A DNA stretch of 64,000 nt from Sediminitomix flava (GTDB lineage: Bacteria; Bacteroidota; Bacteroidia; Cytophagales; Flammeovirgaceae). The notes beneath the pieces were generated by a model. The model was not told the origin of the DNA, did not search any database, and saw nothing but the letters and a program-made list of their open reading frames with translations. Position 1 is the first letter of the stretch, and the number at the start of each line of letters is the position of its first letter. The translations under genes were made by a program, and so were the position numbers. Shown piece after piece: positions 18,556 to 24,930 of the stretch. Where the stretch lies: positions 176,060 to 240,059 of the forward strand of contig NZ_QGDO01000009.1 of NCBI RefSeq assembly GCF_003149185.1, in the 5' to 3' direction.

Positions 18556-19630
18556 AAGCTTTCGCATTTATTTTTTCTTCAAATTTCTTTTTTCCGAAGG
18601 CATTGTACTTTTCTACTCTAGGATTCATGACTCCAAACCAAAGCGGAGGAATGGCTGACAAGAGCATCATACCAGGATAGCCTGTTGGCATTTGAGGACT
18701 GTCATCGAAGTGTCTCAGAATCTGATATTTTCTACTCGCCATATAATGATGATCTGAATGTCGTGATAATTCAAAAAGTAGTGTTCGTCCGATCACATGA
18801 TCAGAATTCCATGAGTGCCAAGGTTGTACTCTTTCGTAATGCTCTTTTTTCTTATGTCTTATCAGTCCATAATGTTCAATATAATTGACTGTTTCCAAGA
18901 GTAATATACCGATAACAGCTGCGCTAAAAAAAGCGGCTAAACTCAGCCATCCACCATAAACAAATACAGCTACTAACAATCCGATTTGAACGACTTGGAA
19001 TTGTAAGAATTCATTCGAAAGATTAAAGGGAGAGCTTTTCTTTTTGGCTAATCTCTCTTTTTCTAAATGCCAAGCAGATAAGTATCCTTTGTACATTGAA
19101 CGAAACCAAAAGGCATAAAGAGGTTCTCCTAATCTGGAAGTGGCAGGGTCTTGAGGAGTACTCACATAGCGATGGTGACCTCTGTTATGTTCAATATAAA
19201 AGTGCATATACAATGATGTTAGCAATAATGCCTGTCCTAATCTTTGTTCGCCTTTGGTTTTTCTATGTCCAAGTTCATGAGCCAGATTAATTCCCATTGT
19301 TCCACATAAAATCCCCATAGAAATGATACAACCAATCAACTCCCATGTTTGCATAGGACTTTGAATAATCCATAAAAAGTAAAAAAGGAAACCTATATGC
19401 ACAAAGGCAGCCATGTACAAAACAAGATCATAACTCTTGTTGGAAAGTAGCGATTTGTATTCTTCATCAGACTTATTGCCTGTAGATGGCGGAATGAATA
19501 ACTCGAGAAACGGAATAATACCAAATGAGTAGACTAATGGAAAAAAAGTCCATAGACCTTTGAGGTAAAAGGCTAAAAAAACAGCCAATGGTAAGCTGAA
19601 AATAATTGAATATCGGAGTGGTCGTAGCAT
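18554..19630 (-). CDS. alkB: Alkane 1-monooxygenase-like di-iron membrane hydroxylase
   Basis: 358-residue integral membrane protein. All AlkB histidine clusters are present: HELGH (118-122), EHNRGHH (147-153), NYIEHYG (249-255) and SRHSDHH (289-295). The family segment GHHRYVSTPQDPATSR is intact. AlkB hydroxylates the terminal carbon of medium-chain alkanes in the inner membrane, using electrons from rubredoxin. No rubredoxin or rubredoxin reductase gene is near it. A related role on lipids or other hydrocarbons is possible, since desaturase-like enzymes share the His boxes, but the NYxEHYG box favours AlkB. The start is the first Met before the first helix. Confidence 0.88.
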   Translation of the reverse strand: MLRPLRYSIIFSLPLAVFLAFYLKGLWTFFPLVYSFGIIPFLELFIPPSTGNKSDEEYKSLLSNKSYDLVLYMAAFVHIGFLFYFLWIIQSPMQTWELIGCIISMGILCGTMGINLAHELGHRKTKGEQRLGQALLLTSLYMHFYIEHNRGHHRYVSTPQDPATSRLGEPLYAFWFRSMYKGYLSAWHLEKERLAKKKSSPFNLSNEFLQFQVVQIGLLVAVFVYGGWLSLAAFFSAAVIGILLLETVNYIEHYGLIRHKKKEHYERVQPWHSWNSDHVIGRTLLFELSRHSDHHYMASRKYQILRHFDDSPQMPTGYPGMMLLSAIPPLWFGVMNPRVEKYNAFGKKKFEEKINAKA

Positions 19631-19749
19631 TGTGTTGCGCTTTTGGATAATTATAATTTCTAAGAAAAAGATAAGAGATAAATCTCAATCATCCAATATA
19701 TTATGAATTGATAGCGCAATTGTATTTTAGAGTGAATATGCTTGAGCGG

Positions 19750-20097
19750 TTAGTCCCAAGCATATTGTTCCCAACCCATTGGGCTCAGAATATTATTTAA
19801 TTGACTGACAAATCTGGCTTTTGCCAATGCTCTAGCTCCAAAATTCACATTTAACTGCAAATCATAAACTTCGAGCTCTAATAAAGCACCAGAGGTTGTG
19901 AAGTCATCTTCCAAATCAAAAATATTGTTGGCAATAAATTCAGATGATTTCTGGGCAATGATCGCTTTCGATAGTACTTCTAGGTAAGTGACCTCTTCAG
20001 AAGAGTCCATAGCTTCCTGTACTTTAATCAAGTTTGCCTGTGCGGCATGTTGGAATTCTGTGATAGCTTGACCAACCGTTTTGTTTTGGTTTGACAT
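19750..20097 (-). CDS. Hypothetical protein, 115 aa
   Basis: Soluble acidic protein without signal peptide or membrane segment. The N-terminal half is predicted helical (QAITEFQHAAQANLIKVQEAM). The C-terminal half has alternating hydrophobic strands (ALLELEVYDLQLNVNFGARALAKARF) and ends MGWEQYAWD. Codon use looks like its neighbours. I do not recognise a family. It is divergent from the sulfurtransferase gene, with 108 bp between them. Confidence 0.65.
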   Translation of the reverse strand: MSNQNKTVGQAITEFQHAAQANLIKVQEAMDSSEEVTYLEVLSKAIIAQKSSEFIANNIFDLEDDFTTSGALLELEVYDLQLNVNFGARALAKARFVSQLNNILSPMGWEQYAWD

Positions 20098-20149
20098 AAT
20101 GGCTTATTTACTAATGATAAAAGCAAGTTAGTAAAAGTTGAGAGTACAA

Positions 20150-20180
20150 TTTCAATTCAGAAGCGAAGCTTTTAATTTTG
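20150..20180 (+). promoter_or_regulatory. Candidate promoter of sulfurtransferase gene
   Basis: TTTC at 20150-20153, a 19-bp spacer and TAATTTTG at 20173-20180 fit the Bacteroidota consensus with one mismatch in the -33 element. The start codon is 25 bp downstream. Confidence 0.5.
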
Positions 20181-20205
20181 AGCTATAAAATGAACCAATA
20201 GAAAA

Positions 20206-21048
20206 ATGAATACAGCTGAAAAATTACCAAATCCGATCGTAAGTGTTGAGTGGTTGAGTGAGCATTTAGAACATCCTAACCTTATTCTTTTAGATGCTAC
20301 GATTCCGAAGCCAGGAAGTAAAGAGAAGTATATTCCAACTGAAGTCATTGGTACGGCTCAGTTTTTTGATATCAATAATGCTTTTTCAGATAAATCATCT
20401 TCTCTTCCGCATACAATGCCATCAGTTGCTCAGTTTGAAGAAGAAGCTCAAAAACTAGGGATAAATCAAGATAGTTGGGTTGTGGTTTACGATGCTCTTG
20501 GTACTTACTCTAGCCCTCGTGCATGGTGGATGTTTAAGGCAATGGGATTTTCTAATGTGTCTGTACTTGATGGAGGATTACCAACTTGGAAGGCGAAAAA
20601 TTTTCCAACAAAGTCTTATGAAAAGAACGAAGCTAAAGGGGATTTTAAAGCAGTCTTGAAAGAAGAGTTAATCAAGGATAAAAATGCGGTTTTAACTGCA
20701 TTGGAAGATGAAGCAAAATCTATTTTAGATGCTCGTTCGGCAGGTAGATTTGATGGAACAGCTCCCGAACCTAGAGTAGGGCTGAGGTCTGGACATATGC
20801 CAAATGCGAAAAGTTTACCGTTCACGGACTTACAGTTGGAAGGTCAAATGAAGACTAAGGAAGATCTGAAGTCGATATTTAATGATAAGAAGGTAGAACA
20901 GGAGATGATATTTTCTTGTGGTTCTGGAGTGACAGCTTGTATTTTGGCATTAGGAGCTACCATTGCGGGTTATGACAAGCTAAGTGTTTATGATGGGTCT
21001 TGGAGTGAGTGGGGGCAAGAAGAGTTAGATTTACCTGTGGTGAAGTAG
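20206..21048 (+). CDS. sseA: 3-mercaptopyruvate/thiosulfate sulfurtransferase
   Basis: 280 residues with two rhodanese domains, N-terminal inactive (about 8-125) and C-terminal active (about 155-278). The active-site loop is CGSGVTA with Cys238, the form typical of mercaptopyruvate sulfurtransferases rather than CRKGVTA-type thiosulfate enzymes. Other family signatures are YDALGTYSSPRAWWMFKAMG and RSAGRFDGTAPEPR. It transfers sulfane sulfur to acceptors such as cyanide or thiols in the cytoplasm. It shares a terminator with the converging cytochrome gene. Confidence 0.92.
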   Translation: MNTAEKLPNPIVSVEWLSEHLEHPNLILLDATIPKPGSKEKYIPTEVIGTAQFFDINNAFSDKSSSLPHTMPSVAQFEEEAQKLGINQDSWVVVYDALGTYSSPRAWWMFKAMGFSNVSVLDGGLPTWKAKNFPTKSYEKNEAKGDFKAVLKEELIKDKNAVLTALEDEAKSILDARSAGRFDGTAPEPRVGLRSGHMPNAKSLPFTDLQLEGQMKTKEDLKSIFNDKKVEQEMIFSCGSGVTACILALGATIAGYDKLSVYDGSWSEWGQEELDLPVVK

Positions 21049-21055
21049 TAGCTAA

Positions 21056-21094
21056 TAAAAAAGTCTTCTGAACATATTCAGAAGACTTTTTTAT
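21056..21094. terminator. Bidirectional terminator
   Basis: AAGTCTTCTGAA-CATA-TTCAGAAGACTT, with A6 and T6 flanks, is perfect and symmetric. It serves sseA and the cytochrome c gene. Confidence 0.9.
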
Positions 21095-21498
21095 TATCTC
21101 TTAATCGATTGAACTTTTTCTAAGGAAATCATTTCGTGTTCATTTCCCCAAGTGTTCAAGATGTAGTTTGTAACGTCACGAACTTCTTCGTCGCTAAGAC
21201 CTAGTTCAGACATATAACCATTATATTCTTCGCCGTTCACTTTAATTGCTCCCTCTTTGCCATATTTAATGATATGAATACCTCTATCAATATCATTGAA
21301 TAGGTAGTCAGCTTTTGCTAAAGGTGGGTAAAGTCCTTTTACGCCTTGTCCGTTTTCTTGGTGACAATAGGCACAAAGTTTTTTATAAGTATCTTTTCCA
21401 GCTTTCATACTCTCTTCCTTAGAAGGAGGTTGAGTTTCATTGAAGCTTAGTACTGAAAATAGTAATGAAATTAAACCTAAAAAACCGTAATAATTCAT
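21094..21498 (-). CDS. Small exported c-type cytochrome
   Basis: 134 residues counted from the Met at 21498. A longer frame starts at 21543, but the 21498 start gives a clean signal peptide (MNYYGFLGLISLLFSVLS), and a TATATTTG promoter element at 21541-21548 overlaps the upstream Met. One haem site, CAYCH, is followed by a class I cytochrome c fold (GQGVKGLYPPLAKADYL) with the likely distal Met ligand in GYMSELGLSDEEVRDVTNYIL. It is a periplasmic electron carrier. The partner is unknown, and no oxidase lies nearby. Confidence 0.88.
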   Translation of the reverse strand: MNYYGFLGLISLLFSVLSFNETQPPSKEESMKAGKDTYKKLCAYCHQENGQGVKGLYPPLAKADYLFNDIDRGIHIIKYGKEGAIKVNGEEYNGYMSELGLSDEEVRDVTNYILNTWGNEHEMISLEKVQSIKR

Positions 21499-21540
21499 GT
21501 TGATGAGATCTAAACCTGTTAGTCCTTGAAAATATCCACC

Positions 21541-21574
21541 CAAATATAATAACTAAAAGAATAAATTGTACAAA
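21541..21574 (-). promoter_or_regulatory. Candidate promoter of cytochrome c gene
   Basis: On the minus strand, TTTG (21571-21574) and TATATTTG (21541-21548) are 22 bp apart, slightly long for the consensus. It leaves a leader of about 35 nt before the chosen start. Confidence 0.5.
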
Positions 21575-21625
21575 GTACGGTTTTAAATAGAATGTCTTAA
21601 AACAGATCTAGACTTAGAAAATAAA

Positions 21626-21662
21626 ATAAAGGGAATTCTCTTTGATAGAAAATTCCCTTTAA
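21626..21662 (-). terminator. Terminator of glycine-zipper lipoprotein gene
   Basis: AAAGGGAATT / AATTCCCTTT, 10-bp stem. On the minus strand it is followed by ATTTTATTTTC. Confidence 0.75.
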
Positions 21663-21687
21663 ATCGATAGCTGTTAAGTCTATTCAA

Positions 21688-22512
21688 TTATTTCACTGGA
21701 GGTAATTCAATATTTACGCTACGCTCAAGGTTAAAAGTCATTGTAGTTCCTTGCTCAAGAACTAATGAACCTTTTTCTCCAATAGCAGTGGCACCAGCTC
21801 CTAAAGCAGCACCAATGGCAGCACCTATACCTGCAGCTTTTCCTTTATCTCCTTTTTTACCAACAGCCGCACCAATACCAGCACCAACAGCAGCACCAGC
21901 TCCTGTATTTCTTGCAGTTTTACCTGTTTGACTTTTCCCTTGGAAAGGAATTGTATTGGTCTTCAAGTTATAAGAAGCACCGTCTAAATAAACTTGAGAA
22001 AGTGTTACTTCTAGTTTAGAACGACCACCCATTTTCTTCTCATTTTGGACAGCAACAACTTTCCCTGTTACAGTCGCATTTTTAGGAAGAACTTCTTTTC
22101 CATTGACAATGATAGGACTTGTAAGAGCTGCTTTGAATGATTGATCTACCTGAAGAGATTTAGTATCCAAATCTTCAGAAAGACTAATGTTAAAATCTTT
22201 TCCTGCATCTACCGTCATGATTACAGGTTTTGGTGGTTCAGGTTTTGGTTCTTTTTTAGCTGCAGGCTGTTGTTTCTTTACTTCTTCTTTTACGACAGGA
22301 ACAGGTTTTGGCTTGGAAGTTTGAGGCTTCTGTTTGTCTGGACTAGGTTTAGCTACTTCAGTAGGATTTTCTTTAGCTTGCTCCTGTTGAGTTTCTTCAG
22401 TTAGTGGAGCGTCTGTATCATTTACATCATCCGTGTTTTTCTTACTGCATGAGCTGAAAAAGGATGTAGCGGTAAATAATAGGGCGAGAGTTAATAATTT
22501 AGAGCTTGCCAT
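21688..22512 (-). CDS. Lipoprotein with Pro/Lys-rich linker and glycine zipper
   Basis: 274 residues. The signal peptide ends in a lipobox (FFSSC), so it is lipidated at Cys22. Residues about 30-95 are a low-complexity linker rich in Lys, Pro and Gln, suited to spanning periplasm or wall. A beta-rich domain follows (about 100-195), with VDQSFKAALTSPIIVNGKEVLP and TVTGKVVAV. A glycine zipper (about 200-245, GAGAAVGAGIGAAVG, AAGIGAAIGAALGAGATAIG) could insert in or pack on membrane. The C-terminus returns to beta structure. It resembles TrbI/VirB10-like conjugal-pore folds and stress lipoproteins in outline only. The function is unknown. Confidence 0.75.
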   Translation of the reverse strand: MASSKLLTLALLFTATSFFSSCSKKNTDDVNDTDAPLTEETQQEQAKENPTEVAKPSPDKQKPQTSKPKPVPVVKEEVKKQQPAAKKEPKPEPPKPVIMTVDAGKDFNISLSEDLDTKSLQVDQSFKAALTSPIIVNGKEVLPKNATVTGKVVAVQNEKKMGGRSKLEVTLSQVYLDGASYNLKTNTIPFQGKSQTGKTARNTGAGAAVGAGIGAAVGKKGDKGKAAGIGAAIGAALGAGATAIGEKGSLVLEQGTTMTFNLERSVNIELPPVK

Positions 22513-22697
22513 TAGTTTTTAATATTTGATAACTGTGATTGTAACATTTTTAATTGTAGTATGTATATTTGAGTACCACAACCAACATACAAACGTCTAC
22601 AAAATCATTAAGGTTTATACTTTTGAAACTCATTAACAATCCATGTTGGTATATATTTTATAAGTAACTGAGTCGTATATACGCTCATATTTACATA

Positions 22698-22708
22698 CGG
22701 AGGGAAAG
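22698..22708 (+). promoter_or_regulatory. Unusually strong Shine-Dalgarno sequence
   Basis: GGAGGGAAAGG lies about 7 bases before the ATG at 22715. Most genes in this window have no such purine box, as is normal for Bacteroidota, so translation of the fusion regulator may be marked out. It supports the chosen start. Confidence 0.5.
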
Positions 22709-22714
22709 GTCATC

Positions 22715-24589
22715 ATGAGAGTATTTTTCAAACAAACATTAGTTTTTAGCCTATTTATAATACTTACTTTTCAAAAAGCATTTGCGATGGTGCCTAGTGT
22801 AGGACCAGAAAGTGACGTTCAACGCGAAATCTTAGTAGATGCTGAAGATGTTTTTACTTATCGAGATGAGCTTGGAGATAAAAAAATTCAAGATATCCTG
22901 AAACTGCCAGATTCGCTGTGGGCGTCTCAAGAGGGTAAAACAGTTGCAGTAATTCCCAATACGACCTATGTCTATTGGGTAAAGCTTGATCTTGAAAGTG
23001 ATTTCTTTGAAAATGGACACTGGCTTTTAGAATTATTGGATAGCCATGTCAATGATCTTACTGCTTTTTGTTTGACGGACACACTCGAGGAGTTCAAACC
23101 AATTGGCGTTGATCATAATTTTGCAGAAAGGCATTATCGTCATAAAAACTTCATCTTTGATATTCCGAAGACGAGTGAAAAAGTGACGGTTTATTTTCGA
23201 TATAGAACGGACTTCTATTCGGCACTCCTTTTTAAAATTTGGCCCAATAATGAATTTCTGAGTTATAGTAATGGAGAGTATTATTTATTAGGTGCTTTCT
23301 ACGGAATATTGATCCTGTTAGCTGTTTATAACCTCTTTTTCTTCTTTTCATTAAAAGAGCGATTCTATCTGTATTATGTTCTGTTTGTATTAGCGAGTGT
23401 TTTCGTTGGTTTAACAGAAGATCGAACAGGTTTTCAATACTACTGGGAGACATTTCCATTTCTTAATGCTATCACAGATAAATGGACTCCTCTTTATTTT
23501 ATGGTGAGTTCCGTCCTTTTTGCGACCTCCTTTCTTCGAATGCGAAAGAAAAGTAGACTTGGGTGGCAACTGATATGGACTTCTGTAGGAATGAATATTT
23601 TGTACTTCATATATTATTTCAATTCCTATAATTTCTTGTGGGCTTCGCCTGTATATATTCTTCCGTTCTTAATCATTTTTGTATATGCTATCAAATACCA
23701 ACGAGTAGGAAATGTACAAGAACGCTACTTTTTGATTGGTTTCACTTTTGTATTGATTGCGGCAAGCATTATGTCCTTCCGTTCGCAAGGGCTAGCCATT
23801 TTCTATACAATTCTTGGAGTATATACTTTCAATTTCAGCCTGATACTGAAAGTGGTCTTCTTTTCAATTGCTTTAGCTGAACGCTATCGCATCATGAAAA
23901 AAGAACATGCCGAGAGTCAGCAGAGAGTGATTGATCAATTACGTGAAAATGAAAGAATCATTGAACAGAAGGTAGTTGAAAGAACTGAGCAGATCAGAGA
24001 ACAGAAGCAAATCATTGAAACAAACAATAAAGAATTAGCTAGCGCAAACTCACTTCTAGAAAATCAAGCAGAGCAATTGAAAGAGCAATCTTTAGAAATT
24101 GCAAGGATGAACGAACTGCTCAGAGGTGAAAATTTACAACTTCAGGAAAATGTAGAGGAATTAGCCACTGCTCGGGTTTTGGTTAAGGATGTAGGTTTTG
24201 CTGAATTCAGTAAGATTTTCCCAGATGACGATGCTTGTTACAAGTACTTGGCTAAAGTGAAGTGGTCAAAAGGATATGCTTGTAAAAAGTGCGCCAATGA
24301 GAAATATTCAGAAGTAGCTAAATACGGACATCGTTGTACGAAGTGTGGCTTTAATGAGTCTACTACAAATGCAACTATTTTTCACAGGCTTCATTTCCCG
24401 ATACAAAAAGCATTTTATATGCTTTACCTAGTTTATAGCCATCAGGGAGATATCACTTCGACAGAGCTTTCAAAACTTTTAGACTTGCGACAAAACACCT
24501 GTTGGAAGTTCAGTAAAAAGATAAAAGAAAGATTGAGTAGAGTGAATGATAATAATGAGGATGGATGGAAAGTTCTGATTCAAGATTAG
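22715..24589 (+). CDS. 7TM-DISM receptor fused to IS1595-type transposase zinc-ribbon/HTH domain
   Basis: 624 residues in one unbroken frame. Residues 1-24 are a signal peptide. About 30-170 are a 7TMR-DISMED2-like sensor (YVYWVKLDLES, HWLLELLDS), a jelly-roll family predicted to bind carbohydrates. About 190-390 are seven membrane helices (GAFYGILILLAVYNLFFFF...). About 395-485 form a long coiled coil. About 495-615 match the N-terminal part of IS1595 transposases. That part has FPDDDACYKYLAKVKW, a C4 zinc ribbon Cys523-x2-Cys526-x14-Cys541-x2-Cys544, TNATIFHRLHFPIQKAFY and a helix-turn-helix-like end (SKLLDLRQNTCWKFSKKI). The DDE nuclease is absent, as are kinase, GGDEF and response-regulator domains. 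It is probably a membrane-tethered DNA-binding sensor. It lies 341 bp upstream of susC on the same strand, so regulation of that locus is my inference. Confidence 0.85.
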   Translation: MRVFFKQTLVFSLFIILTFQKAFAMVPSVGPESDVQREILVDAEDVFTYRDELGDKKIQDILKLPDSLWASQEGKTVAVIPNTTYVYWVKLDLESDFFENGHWLLELLDSHVNDLTAFCLTDTLEEFKPIGVDHNFAERHYRHKNFIFDIPKTSEKVTVYFRYRTDFYSALLFKIWPNNEFLSYSNGEYYLLGAFYGILILLAVYNLFFFFSLKERFYLYYVLFVLASVFVGLTEDRTGFQYYWETFPFLNAITDKWTPLYFMVSSVLFATSFLRMRKKSRLGWQLIWTSVGMNILYFIYYFNSYNFLWASPVYILPFLIIFVYAIKYQRVGNVQERYFLIGFTFVLIAASIMSFRSQGLAIFYTILGVYTFNFSLILKVVFFSIALAERYRIMKKEHAESQQRVIDQLRENERIIEQKVVERTEQIREQKQIIETNNKELASANSLLENQAEQLKEQSLEIARMNELLRGENLQLQENVEELATARVLVKDVGFAEFSKIFPDDDACYKYLAKVKWSKGYACKKCANEKYSEVAKYGHRCTKCGFNESTTNATIFHRLHFPIQKAFYMLYLVYSHQGDITSTELSKLLDLRQNTCWKFSKKIKERLSRVNDNNEDGWKVLIQD

Positions 24590-24646
24590 AAACCGGTATC
24601 GGAACATCCTTTTCAGAAGTATTATTAGTTCTAAAAAAACTCATTT

Positions 24647-24665
24647 AACATTTCTTAACAATGTT
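24647..24665. promoter_or_regulatory. Inverted repeat AACATT-N7-AATGTT
   Basis: Perfect 6-bp arms with a 7-base spacer. The hexamer TTCTTA occurs within the spacer and again after the right arm. It could be a protein site or a weak hairpin after the regulator gene. No T-tract follows. Confidence 0.3.
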
Positions 24666-24787
24666 CTTAGGTGCAAACAAAAAATAGTGTTATCAATACG
24701 TTTTTGTATTTAAGATGTTGATTTATACTACTTTGTGAGTTTGTTATTTAAGTGCCAATACGCTTAAAAACAGTTAAATGTAGATTC

Positions 24788-24818
24788 TTGTTTTTTGTAC
24801 ACTTATCGTTTTCATTTG
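24788..24818 (+). promoter_or_regulatory. Possible susC promoter
   Basis: TTG at 24788-24790, 20 bp, then TTCATTTG at 24811-24818 (one mismatch to TAnnTTTG). It would give an about 105-nt leader that contains the 24873-24885 palindrome. Confidence 0.35.
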
Positions 24819-24872
24819 TATTGAAGACTTGACAAAATCACTTGCTCAGTCCCGGGTATAGCAGGTATTTTT

Positions 24873-24885
24873 TTCGTCTGACGAA
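24873..24885. promoter_or_regulatory. Perfect palindrome TTCGTC-T-GACGAA before susC
   Basis: 6-bp perfect arms around a single T, 45 bp before the susC ATG. As DNA it is a compact dyad suitable for a dimeric regulator. As RNA a one-base loop cannot form fully, which favours a DNA site. The binding partner is not known. Confidence 0.4.
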
Positions 24886-24930
24886 TGTCACTATATCGTT
24901 TACTTTATTTACCGCTCAAACAAAAAGGAT

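Larger units (their letters stand above)
24590..24930. other. 341-bp intergenic region upstream of susC
   Basis: No terminator is obvious after the fusion regulator. The spacer holds an inverted repeat at 24647-24665, a possible promoter at 24788-24818 and a perfect palindrome at 24873-24885. It is AT-rich, with no RNA gene or small reading frame that I can support. Confidence 0.55.

Noticed and set aside
22715..24589. An IS1595-type insertion sequence
   Set aside because: Only the zinc-ribbon/HTH part is present, with no DDE/ISXO2-like nuclease, no terminal inverted repeats and no target duplication seen, and it is fused in frame to a receptor.
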